Made by a program: the position numbers and the translations under genes | Shown: positions 9,335 to 16,230 of the stretch, one piece after another | How positions within the stretch are numbered: the stretch's first letter is position 1 | Layout of the letters: each line of letters starts with the position of its first letter | Assembly (NCBI GenBank): GCA_020725025.1 | Contig: DYFV01000002.1 | Coordinates: 1-64,000, forward strand | DNA length: 64,000 bases | Direction of reading: 5' to 3' | From: Azoarcus sp. | Lineage (GTDB): Bacteria; Pseudomonadota; Gammaproteobacteria; Burkholderiales; Rhodocyclaceae | Notes under the pieces: model-generated | What the model saw: only the letters and a program-made list of their open reading frames with translations | Databases searched by the model: none | Told to the model about the DNA's origin: nothing

Positions 9335-10102
9335 ATGCGCAACGTCGAGCTGTTCGGCGACGGCCGGCACAAGTTCGTGCTGCTTAACGAAAGTGAGCCG
9401 GGCGAGGAGGACGGCGTCCGCTCGAACCAGTTCCTGATCGTCCACGACGCCACCGCCGTCCTTCTCGACCCGGGCGGTTTCGGCGTGATGCCGCAAGTGC
9501 TGGCCGAAATGCTGCGCTACGCGCGGCCCGAGCAGATCAAGGCCATCATCCTTTCCCACCAGGACCCCGACATCGTCGGGGGGCTCTCCACCTGGCTCGA
9601 GCTCACCCACGCCGAGGTGTACGTGTCGCGCATCTGGATGCGCTTCCTGCCGCACTACGGGCTGCGGGAGATGGAGCGCTTCGTGGGCGTGCCCGACGAG
9701 GGGATGGCATGCGAGGTCGCACCGGGGTTCGGCCTGCAGATCGTGCCGGCCCACTTTCTCCACTCCGAGGGGCAGATCAACGTCTACGACCCGGTCTCAC
9801 GCATCCTCTTCAGCGGCGACATCGGCGCGGCGATGATGCCGCCCGACCGGGACGACGCCTTCGTCGACGACTTCGCCTCCCACGTCCCCTTCATCGAGGG
9901 CTTCCACCGCCGCTACATGTGCTCGAACCGCGCCATCCGCTGCTGGCTCGACACCATCGCCGGGCTCGACATCGACATGATCGCGCCGCAGCACGGGCCG
10001 ATCTACCGCGGCGCTGCGGTGCGCGACTTCCTCGCCTGGCTCGCGGAGCTGCGCTGCGGCACGGATCTCCTCGAAGCCGGCGGACGCTTCCGGCAGGGGT
10101 AG
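9335..10102 (+). CDS. MBL-fold di-iron protein of the oxygen-binding (ODP/flavodiiron-like) type
   Basis: A 255-residue metallo-beta-lactamase-fold protein. Its ligands follow the flavodiiron/ODP pattern rather than the hydrolase HxHxDH: His75-Gln-Asp77-Pro-Asp79 (SHQDPDIVGG), His140/His143 (AHFLHSEG), Asp162 (SGDIG) and His220 (PQHGPIY). FHRRYMCSNRAIR near residue 190 is also typical. There is no flavodoxin domain, so it is not an oxygen reductase on its own. Stand-alone ODPs bind oxygen at a di-iron site and act as sensors; that role here is inference. ATG 9335 is preceded by GAGGAGA. The stop is 5 bp before the GGDEF/EAL gene, so the two form an operon. Confidence 0.75.
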   Translation: MRNVELFGDGRHKFVLLNESEPGEEDGVRSNQFLIVHDATAVLLDPGGFGVMPQVLAEMLRYARPEQIKAIILSHQDPDIVGGLSTWLELTHAEVYVSRIWMRFLPHYGLREMERFVGVPDEGMACEVAPGFGLQIVPAHFLHSEGQINVYDPVSRILFSGDIGAAMMPPDRDDAFVDDFASHVPFIEGFHRRYMCSNRAIRCWLDTIAGLDIDMIAPQHGPIYRGAAVRDFLAWLAELRCGTDLLEAGGRFRQG

Positions 10103-10107
10103 CCTCC

Positions 10108-12273
10108 ATGACCCAGGCAGACAGGCCCGACAACGCCGGCCTCGCCAAGCTGCGCCTGCAGGTCATCGGCCGGCTGGCGTCCCTGCTCGAGGAGCAGACC
10201 CGCACCCAGTTCTTCAGCTCGGCGCTCGGGGACATGATCCGCGGCCGGCACGCGGAGGTGATCGGACGTATCGAGACCGCCCTGCAGGATCCGGCCAACG
10301 TGGATCAGGCCGAGCTCATGGGCGAGGCGCGCGACGTGTGCGAGCGGCTTTCCGCCAGCTTCGACCTGCTGCTGGCCGAGCGCACGCGCCAATGGCGCGA
10401 GAACAGCGGGGAACTGCGCCGGATCATCGGCGATTTCGACGAGATGTTCGGCATGCTCTCGTCCACGCTGGTCGAGCGCGAGCTCCTCGAGCGGCAGAGC
10501 CAGGTGCTCGAGCAGATCATCCTCTCCCACGAGCGCATCGGCCAGTGGAAGGAGTTCGTCCAGTCCATCCTGAGCGATTTCCACGCCATCTTCCCCTTCG
10601 ACCTCTTCTTCATGGCTTTCGCCGAAGAGCACGGACTGGTGCTCAACGTGTACTACTTCGGCGACTGTGACGAGGACTACCGCCTGTCGATCCGCCGCAG
10701 GCTCGCCGGACGCATGATCGAGAGCCTGGGACTGCCTGCCGACTCGCCGCTGGATTACGAGGAATTCCAGATCAAGTCGGACTCGGTCATGCACCGCGTG
10801 CGCGCCGACCAGATGATCACGGTGCGCGTGCCCGAACACTCCGCGCAGCTCGCCGGGCTGCTGGGGGTGACCTTTCTCTCTTCCAACCCGCTGAACCCGC
10901 GCGAGGAGAGCGTGATCCGCTCCATCCTCGCCGTGATGGTGATGGTGGTCGGCTCGAGCAAGGTGCTCTCGCGCACCCTCGCGGAGCTCGAGTACTACTC
11001 CATCCACGACCCGCTCACCGGTCTCTACAACCGGCGCCAGTTCAACAACATGCTGGAGTACGAGATCGGCCGCTCTGAGCGCCACGAGCACGAGTTCGCC
11101 CTGCTGCTCATCGATCTCGACGACTTCAAGGACGTGAACGACTCGTGGGGCCACCCGGTCGGCGACCAGGTGCTGTGCGGCGTGGCAGAGATCCTGCGCG
11201 CACACATCCGCAAGGGCGATCTCGCGACCCGCATCGGCGGCGACGAGTTCGCCGTCATGCTCATGGAAACCGGGAAGAGTGGCGCCCAGGCGGCGGCGGC
11301 CAAGCTGGGCGCGGCCCTGCGCGAGCGCGCCTTCACCAGCCCCACCGGCAAGCGCTTCCACATCACCGTGTCGATCGGCATCGTCATCTATCCCACCGAT
11401 GCGCGTACCGAGACCGATCTGCTCGCCGGCGTGGACATCGCCATGTACCGCGCCAAGGAGCTCGGCAAGGACAGCGCCTGCACCCTCGACTCGATGCCGG
11501 GGCAGCTGCGCGCCACCCGCGCCACCCGCGACTTCGCGGAGCACCTGCGCGAAGCGTTGCGCGAGGGGCGCATGGTCCCCTACTTCCAGCCCATCGTGGA
11601 CTGCCGCACCGGCGAGCCCTTCGCCTGCGAAACCGTGGCGCGGCTGCGCGAGAAGAACGGCGAGACCGTCGCCGCTGCGGCCTTCATCGACACCATCGAG
11701 AAATACGGGCTGGGGCGGGAGCTCGACCGGACCATCATCACCCAGACCCTGCACGCGGCAGCCGCCCGGCGCAAGGCGGGAGGCGCCCCGCTGCGCGTGT
11801 TCATCAACCTGTCCGCCCAGGAGATCCAAGGCCGCGGCATCCTCGGTTACGCCGAGGAGCTCTGCCACCGGCTCGAGCTGCCGCCCGAGCTGGTGGTGTT
11901 CGAGATCCTGGAGCGCGACGCCATCGGCGACATGACCAACATGCGCCGCTTTCTCGCCCGGCTGCGCGACAAGGGCTTCGCCTTCGCCCTGGACGACTTC
12001 GGCAGCGGCTACAACTCCTTCCACTACCTGCGCGAGCTGCACTTCGAGTTCGTCAAGATCGACGGCGCCTTCGTGCGCAACATCGTGAACTCGGAGATCG
12101 ACCGGGCGCTCGTGCGCAACCTCACCAACCTGTGCCGCGACATCGGCATCCGCACCGTGGCGGAGTTCGTCGAGTCCGCGGCGATCCTCTCGATGCTGCA
12201 GGACATGGGCGTCGACTACGTCCAGGGCTATCACATCGGCATGCCGCTGCCGCGCATGCCGGATCCCGCCTGA
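10108..12273 (+). CDS. diguanylate cyclase/phosphodiesterase with N-terminal sensory region (GGDEF-EAL)
   Basis: A 721-residue soluble c-di-GMP enzyme with no membrane segment. Residues 1-150 are helical, with coiled-coil-like stretches (LVERELLERQSQVLEQ). About 155-290 looks GAF-like and is the likely signal-input part. GGDEF is intact (377-381), preceded five residues earlier by an RKGD inhibitory I-site. The EAL-type domain (about 480-720) keeps NLSAQE, EILERD, DDFGSGYNS, VKIDG, EFVES and GYHIGMPL, but its signature is ETV (Glu508) instead of EAL, so hydrolysis is plausible but unproven. It begins 5 bp after the ODP-like gene, suggesting that this protein is its output partner. Confidence 0.9.
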   Translation: MTQADRPDNAGLAKLRLQVIGRLASLLEEQTRTQFFSSALGDMIRGRHAEVIGRIETALQDPANVDQAELMGEARDVCERLSASFDLLLAERTRQWRENSGELRRIIGDFDEMFGMLSSTLVERELLERQSQVLEQIILSHERIGQWKEFVQSILSDFHAIFPFDLFFMAFAEEHGLVLNVYYFGDCDEDYRLSIRRRLAGRMIESLGLPADSPLDYEEFQIKSDSVMHRVRADQMITVRVPEHSAQLAGLLGVTFLSSNPLNPREESVIRSILAVMVMVVGSSKVLSRTLAELEYYSIHDPLTGLYNRRQFNNMLEYEIGRSERHEHEFALLLIDLDDFKDVNDSWGHPVGDQVLCGVAEILRAHIRKGDLATRIGGDEFAVMLMETGKSGAQAAAAKLGAALRERAFTSPTGKRFHITVSIGIVIYPTDARTETDLLAGVDIAMYRAKELGKDSACTLDSMPGQLRATRATRDFAEHLREALREGRMVPYFQPIVDCRTGEPFACETVARLREKNGETVAAAAFIDTIEKYGLGRELDRTIITQTLHAAAARRKAGGAPLRVFINLSAQEIQGRGILGYAEELCHRLELPPELVVFEILERDAIGDMTNMRRFLARLRDKGFAFALDDFGSGYNSFHYLRELHFEFVKIDGAFVRNIVNSEIDRALVRNLTNLCRDIGIRTVAEFVESAAILSMLQDMGVDYVQGYHIGMPLPRMPDPA

Positions 12274-12341
12274 GCGCGCGACAGCGCCTGCCCCGCCGTG
12301 CATCCCGGCCGCGACCCGGCCGGCACGCGCGCGCCCGGAGT

Positions 12342-12378
12342 CAATGTCATTGACATTGCAGTTTCACGAACACAAAAT
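12342..12378 (+). promoter_or_regulatory. sigma70 promoter overlapping a palindrome, upstream of the ComEA-like gene
   Basis: TTGACA (perfect -35) at 12350-12355 and CAAAAT (-10, 4/6) at 12373-12378 are 17 bp apart, placing the start near 12385. The -35 lies inside a 17-bp palindrome, CAATGTC-ATT-GACATTG (12342-12358). A repressor binding there would block RNA polymerase; that is inference. Confidence 0.6.
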
Positions 12379-12404
12379 GCCATTGCCATTCGGCAACAAC
12401 CTTC

Positions 12405-12410
12405 AGGAGG
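12405..12410 (+). promoter_or_regulatory. consensus Shine-Dalgarno deciding a GTG start
   Basis: AGGAGG, seven bases before the GTG at 12418. It is the strongest ribosome site in the neighbourhood and fixes the ComEA-like start at GTG rather than at an upstream in-frame ATG at 12298, which would place the promoter inside the gene. Confidence 0.8.
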
Positions 12411-12417
12411 TGTAGTC

Positions 12418-12705
12418 GTGTTCAGATTGCTGCGCGTCTTGCTCGTCGCCCTCGTCCTCTCCCCGCTGTCCGCCCTCGCGGCCGGGGCGGTCGACATCAA
12501 CACCGCGGATGCCGCCGCCCTCGAGCAGGTGAAGGGCATCGGCCCGTCGCGGGCCAAGGCCATCGTCGAATACCGGCAGAAGAACGGCCCCTTCGCCAAG
12601 GTCGACGACCTGTCCCAGGTCCCGGGCATCGGCGAGAAATCCCTCGCCCAGCTGCGCGACCAGCTCACCGTCGGCGGGGCCGCCAAACCGACGAAGGCCA
12701 AGTAG
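12418..12705 (+). CDS. ComEA-like helix-hairpin-helix DNA-binding protein
   Basis: A 95-residue exported protein. An N-terminal signal peptide (FRLLRVLLVALVLSPLSALA, cleavage near residue 20) is followed by a single helix-hairpin-helix domain: VDINTADAAALEQVKGIGPSRA, then VDDLSQVPGIGEKSLAQL. The tail is basic (KPTKAK). The family includes ComEA, the periplasmic DNA receptor for natural transformation, but small stand-alone versions are widespread in non-competent proteobacteria. No other competence gene is visible, so the function is open. It has its own promoter and a consensus ribosome site. Confidence 0.85.
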   Translation: MFRLLRVLLVALVLSPLSALAAGAVDINTADAAALEQVKGIGPSRAKAIVEYRQKNGPFAKVDDLSQVPGIGEKSLAQLRDQLTVGGAAKPTKAK

Positions 12706-12710
12706 CCGGA

Positions 12711-12743
12711 CGTCGGCGCGCGCCCGGCGGGCGGGCGCCGACG
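12711..12743 (+). terminator. GC-rich hairpin after the ComEA-like gene
   Basis: A 9-bp perfect stem (CGTCGGCGC at 12711-12719, GCGCCGACG at 12735-12743), with further pairing possible in the loop, begins 6 bp after the stop. No U-tract follows, so it may need Rho or merely protect the 3' end. Confidence 0.4.
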
Positions 12744-12777
12744 CAGTAGCGGCGATCGTCATCGCGCTACAGGCCGC

Positions 12778-12807
12778 TTGCGGAGAGGCGCTCCGATCGC
12801 CTATCCT
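12778..12807 (+). promoter_or_regulatory. putative promoter for the riboswitch-led cob operon
   Basis: TTGCGG at 12778-12783 and TATCCT at 12802-12807, 18 bp apart, would start transcription near 12814, three bases before the riboswitch P1 stem. The placement supports it more than the modest consensus match. Confidence 0.45.
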
Positions 12808-12816
12808 TGCGCCGTT

Positions 12817-13021
12817 TTCGATCAGGTGCCCTGCCGAGCGACCGCGAGGCAGGGTGAAACGGGAAGTCCGGTGAAGTCGGAATGCATGCTTTTTCCGACC
12901 AGTCCGGCGCAGCCCCCGCTGCTGTAAGCCTGACGGATCCGCCACACGCCACTGTGCGCCTCGCGCACGGGAAGGCGGCGGAATCCGGAGGAAGGCGAGC
13001 CAGAAGACCGGCCAGATCGAA
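12817..13021 (+). ncRNA. cobalamin (adenosylcobalamin) riboswitch for the cbiM-cbiH operon
   Basis: The B12-riboswitch core is readable by eye: AGGTGCC near 12824, ACGGGAAGTCCGGTGAAGTC, the B12 box AGTCCGGCGCAGCCCCCGCT followed by GCTGTAAG, and the closing AGCCAGAAGACCGGCC at about 12998-13013. The P1 stem pairs TTCGATC (12817-12823) with GATCGAA (13015-13021). Binding of adenosylcobalamin is expected to turn off the downstream operon (cobalt permease and corrin ring genes). Confidence 0.93.
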
Positions 13022-13198
13022 TCGAGGTGGTGTGAGCCCCGGGGTGAGGGTTCGATCCGACTGGTCCCACGCCGGCCGCGTGCCGGGCTTCCAGCCGAAT
13101 CCGCAACAACGCGTTCGTGCATACAGGCGCCGTCCGTCGACGCCCGCGCGCGCACTCCCCGAGCCGCACCGTTCATCACGCACTCGAGGGGAGTCACC
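13022..13198 (+). promoter_or_regulatory. riboswitch expression platform and leader before cbiM
   Basis: The 177-nt leader has no gene. TTCGATC recurs at 13051-13057, exactly complementary to the 3' strand of P1 (GATCGAA, 13015-13021), so the P1 helix and a downstream helix are mutually exclusive. This is a plausible switching element. No U-tract terminator is obvious. A GAGGGGAG ribosome site precedes the cbiM ATG at 13199. Confidence 0.5.
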
Positions 13199-13837
13199 AT
13201 GCACATCGAACCGGGTTTCGTATCCGCCGCCAAGATCGCCGCCGCCAACGTCGCCGCAGTGGGCCTGCTGGGAAGCTACGCCAGCACGCTCCTGCGTCAG
13301 CCGCAACTCGTCGTCCGCACGCTCCTGGCGGCGGTCTTCTTCTCCCTCTGCATGGAGAGCTTCTTCGTGCCGGCGGGCCCTTCCGAACTGCACTTCATCG
13401 GCGCGATGCCGATGTACCTCGTCCTCGGCTTCGTACCGACGCTGCTCGGCTTCGGCATCGGCCTGGCGCTGCAGGGACTCCTGTTCCAACCGAGCGATCT
13501 CGCGCACCTGGGCGTGAATACCCTGTCGCTCGCCGTGCCGCTCACCGTGCTGCACTACACCGTCGGCCGACGCCTGACCGAGCTCGGGCTGCGCAACATC
13601 CTCAAGCTCGATGCGCTGTTCTACGCCGGCGTCACCGCCATGGTGGGCTTCTGGCTCGCCATCGGCGAAGTGGTCACGCCGTTCGCCGACTGGGCCGCCT
13701 TCGCCGCAGCCTACCTGCCCGTGGTGATGATCGAGCCGCTGCTGACCCTGGCCATCGTGAAGGCGCTCCTGCCCTTCGCCGGCACGCCCGCGCTGCAGCT
13801 CTGCACCGCGCTGCCCACCCCCGCGGCCCGGGCCTGA
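13199..13837 (+). CDS. cbiM: CbiM-like energy-coupling factor permease (cobalt uptake)
   Basis: A 212-residue membrane protein with about six hydrophobic segments. It begins Met-His (MHIEPG), the metal-ligand N-terminus seen in CbiM/NikM substrate-capture subunits. FVPAGPSELHFIGAMPMYLVLGF also fits the family. It is first in the riboswitch-controlled operon, so cobalt rather than nickel is the likely ion. No CbiN, CbiQ or CbiO (the small subunit, transmembrane coupler and ATPase) is found in the window, so it either works alone or uses partners encoded elsewhere. The strong ribosome site GAGGGGAG supports the ATG at 13199. Confidence 0.82.
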   Translation: MHIEPGFVSAAKIAAANVAAVGLLGSYASTLLRQPQLVVRTLLAAVFFSLCMESFFVPAGPSELHFIGAMPMYLVLGFVPTLLGFGIGLALQGLLFQPSDLAHLGVNTLSLAVPLTVLHYTVGRRLTELGLRNILKLDALFYAGVTAMVGFWLAIGEVVTPFADWAAFAAAYLPVVMIEPLLTLAIVKALLPFAGTPALQLCTALPTPAARA

Positions 13838-13842
13838 GCCCG

Positions 13843-14634
13843 ATGGGAACCGTCTGGTTCGTGGGCGCCGGCCCCGGCGACCCCGACCTCATCACCGTCA
13901 AGGGGCGGCGTCTGCTCGAGACGGCCGGCGCGGTCCTCTACGCCGGCTCGCTGGTCGACCGCGCCGCCACCCTCTACGCGCCGGCCGACTGCGCGATCCG
14001 CGACTCCAAGAACATGACCCTGGAGGAAATGACGGCCTGGCTCATCGATGCGGCTGCTCGCTGCGAGACGGTGGTGCGTCTGCAGACCGGCGACCCGACC
14101 CTCTATGGTGCGCTGACCGAGATGACCCGTCCCCTCGACGCAGCCGACGTCGAATGGCGGGTGGTCCCGGGCGTCTCCTCGGCGATGGCCTCGGCCGCCG
14201 CTGCGGGCGAGACGCTGACGCTCCCCGAGCTCACCCAGACCGTGATCCTCACCCGCGTGGCCGGCCGCACCCCCATGCCGCAGGGCGAGGAGCTGGAGGC
14301 GCTCGCCGCGCACCGCACCACGCTGTGCATCTTCCTCTCCATCACCCTGCTCCACGAAGTGCAGCGCGCGCTGCGCGCGGCCGGCTGGCCCGAGGATGCG
14401 CCGATGCTCGTGGTGCACAAGGCGAGCTGGCCGGGCGAGGAGAAGGTGGTGCGCGGCACGCTCGCCGACATCAAGAGGAAGTGCCAGGCGGAGAAAGTCG
14501 CCTCGCAGGCCATGATCATCGCCAGCCCCGCGCTTGGCGCGCGCCACTGGCCCGAGATCGCCCGTTCCAAACTCTACGACCCGGCCTTCACACACCGCTT
14601 CCGCCGGGCCGTAACGCCCATCGAGGAATCATGA
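13843..14634 (+). CDS. cobM: cobalt-precorrin-4 C11-methyltransferase (CobM/CbiF)
   Basis: A 263-residue SAM-dependent tetrapyrrole methylase that methylates C11 of (cobalt-)precorrin-4. Family features: VWFVGAGPGDPDLITVKG at the N-terminus, YAGSLVDRAATLYAPADC, DSKNMTLEEM, RLQTGDPTLYGALTEM, VPGVSSAMASAAA, and ASWPGEEKVVRGTL near residue 200. ATG 13843 lies 5 bp after the cbiM stop and directly precedes the GTVWFVGAGPGDP strand. Its stop overlaps the cbiX start (ATGA). Confidence 0.95.
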   Translation: MGTVWFVGAGPGDPDLITVKGRRLLETAGAVLYAGSLVDRAATLYAPADCAIRDSKNMTLEEMTAWLIDAAARCETVVRLQTGDPTLYGALTEMTRPLDAADVEWRVVPGVSSAMASAAAAGETLTLPELTQTVILTRVAGRTPMPQGEELEALAAHRTTLCIFLSITLLHEVQRALRAAGWPEDAPMLVVHKASWPGEEKVVRGTLADIKRKCQAEKVASQAMIIASPALGARHWPEIARSKLYDPAFTHRFRRAVTPIEES

Positions 14635-15533
14635 CCGACGACACCACCCTGCTCCTGGTCGGCCACGGCTCGCGCAATCGCGAGGGCAACAAGGAGATCC
14701 TGCATTTCGCCGCCCAGTGGCGAGCGCGACACCCGGGCTGGCGCATCGAGACCTGCTTCATCGAGCACGCCGAGGTGCTGCTCGACGAAGGGCTGGACCG
14801 GGCCGCGCGCGGGGCGCGCCGGGTCGTGACGCTGCCCTTCATCCTCAACGCGGCCGGCCACGTGAAGATGGAGCTGCCCGCCGCCATCGAGCGCGCCCGG
14901 GAGCGCCATCCCGAAGTGCACTTCACTTGCGCACGCCATCTGGGCATGGGCCGCGAGATTTTCGCGGTGCTCAAGCGGCAGCTGGAGGGGCTGATGCGCG
15001 CGCTCGACATGCCCGATCCGCACACCACCGGCGTGATCCTCCTCGGACGCGGCTCGTCCGACGCCGGGGCCAACGGCGAGCTCGCCAAGATGGCGCGCTG
15101 GCTCTTCGAGGACGGCGACCACGAGCTGGTCGACCTCGCCTTCACGGGCGTGACCTGGCCGCGCCTGGAAACCGTGGTACAGCGCCAGGCACGCCTGGGC
15201 ATGACGCAGATCTGCGTGGTCCCGGTGTACCTGTTCACCGGCGTGCTGATGGATCGAATCAAGGCTCAATTGCAGCGCCTCGAGCGGCAGTACCCCGCTG
15301 TGGCCTTCGCCCTCGGCGGCCATTTCGGCTTCGATCCGGGCATCTTCGAGCTCCTCGACGCGCGCGTGGCAGGCGACGAGGGCGGCGACGGCAGCCTCCT
15401 CGAATGCGACGGCTGCAAGTACCGGCTGGCCGCCGAGCTCGAGCACCTGCACGACCACAGCCACACGCATGTGTCGCACGGCCACGACCACCACCACGGC
15501 CACGATCACCACTCCCATCACTCGCACGCCTGA
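14631..15533 (+). CDS. cbiX: sirohydrochlorin cobaltochelatase CbiX (long form, His-rich tail)
   Basis: A 300-residue two-domain chelatase that inserts cobalt into sirohydrochlorin (factor II), the committing step of the early-cobalt (anaerobic-type) route. Domain 1 has LLLVGHGSRNREGNKE (active-site His) and FILNAAGHVKMELP; domain 2 repeats the fold (VILLGRGSSDAGAN, VVPVYLFTGVLMDRI, GGHFGFDPG). A C-D-G-C pair (Cys259, Cys262) resembles the redox or Fe-S site of long CbiX. The last 27 residues contain 15 histidines, probably a metal store or cobalt-delivery tail. ATG 14631 overlaps the cobM stop. Confidence 0.95.
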   Translation: MTDDTTLLLVGHGSRNREGNKEILHFAAQWRARHPGWRIETCFIEHAEVLLDEGLDRAARGARRVVTLPFILNAAGHVKMELPAAIERARERHPEVHFTCARHLGMGREIFAVLKRQLEGLMRALDMPDPHTTGVILLGRGSSDAGANGELAKMARWLFEDGDHELVDLAFTGVTWPRLETVVQRQARLGMTQICVVPVYLFTGVLMDRIKAQLQRLERQYPAVAFALGGHFGFDPGIFELLDARVAGDEGGDGSLLECDGCKYRLAAELEHLHDHSHTHVSHGHDHHHGHDHHSHHSHA

Positions 15534-15537
15534 AGCC

Positions 15538-16230
15538 ATGGTCGCCAACACCGTCACCGAACAGCTCACCGCCGCCGGCCGTGCCATCGAGCACGACTCC
15601 TTCGCCATCATCGACGCCGAAGCCGGCCCGCACGCCTACTCTCCCGAGCAGTGGCCGATCGTGCGCCGCATGATCCACGCCAACGCCGATTTCGAGTTCA
15701 ACGGTCTCACCGACTTCCATCCGGCGGCAGTGCAAGCCGGGCTCGCCGCCGTCCTCACCCGCCGCACACGCATCGTCGCCGACGTGGAGATGATCCTGTC
15801 GGGCCTGTCGGCCACCCGGCTCGCCCACTTCGGCATCACGACCCATCAGTTCATCTCGGACGCCGACGTGATCGAGCGCGCCCAGGTGGAGAACACCACC
15901 CGCGCGGTACAGGCGATGCGCAAGGCACATCGCGCCGGGCTCCTCGACGGCGCGATCGTGGGCATCGGCAACGCGCCCACCGCCCTGATCGAGGTCGTGC
16001 GCCTGGTACGCGAAGAGGGCGCCCGCCCGGCGCTGGTGCTCGGCATGCCGGTAGGCTTCGTGTCGGCAGCCGAATCCAAGGACCTTCTCGCCGAGCTGGA
16101 CGAGGTACCCTGGATCGTCATCCGCGGCCGCAAGGGCGGCTCCACCCTGGTGGTGGCGGCCCTGCACGCGCTCCTCGCGCTCGCCGAGGCGCGCCAGCGC
16201 GAGCAGACGGAAAGTCCCGTCGACCGATGA
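15538..16230 (+). CDS. cbiC: (cobalt-)precorrin-8 methylmutase (CbiC/CobH)
   Basis: A 230-residue isomerase that moves the C11 methyl to C12 to form (cobalt-)cobyrinate. Evidence: ADFEFNGLTDFHP after RRMIHANA (conserved His near residue 46), DVEMILSGLSATRL, then GAIVGIGNAPTALIEVVRL and GMPVGFVSAAESKDLL, all CbiC hallmarks. It begins 4 bp after cbiX and overlaps cbiD by ATGA. Confidence 0.95.
   Translation: MVANTVTEQLTAAGRAIEHDSFAIIDAEAGPHAYSPEQWPIVRRMIHANADFEFNGLTDFHPAAVQAGLAAVLTRRTRIVADVEMILSGLSATRLAHFGITTHQFISDADVIERAQVENTTRAVQAMRKAHRAGLLDGAIVGIGNAPTALIEVVRLVREEGARPALVLGMPVGFVSAAESKDLLAELDEVPWIVIRGRKGGSTLVVAALHALLALAEARQREQTESPVDR

Noticed and set aside
15450-15533. The His-rich CbiX C-terminus as read-through or sequencing error
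   Set aside because: Frame and stop are clean and cbiC starts 4 bp later; His-rich tails are known in long CbiX proteins.
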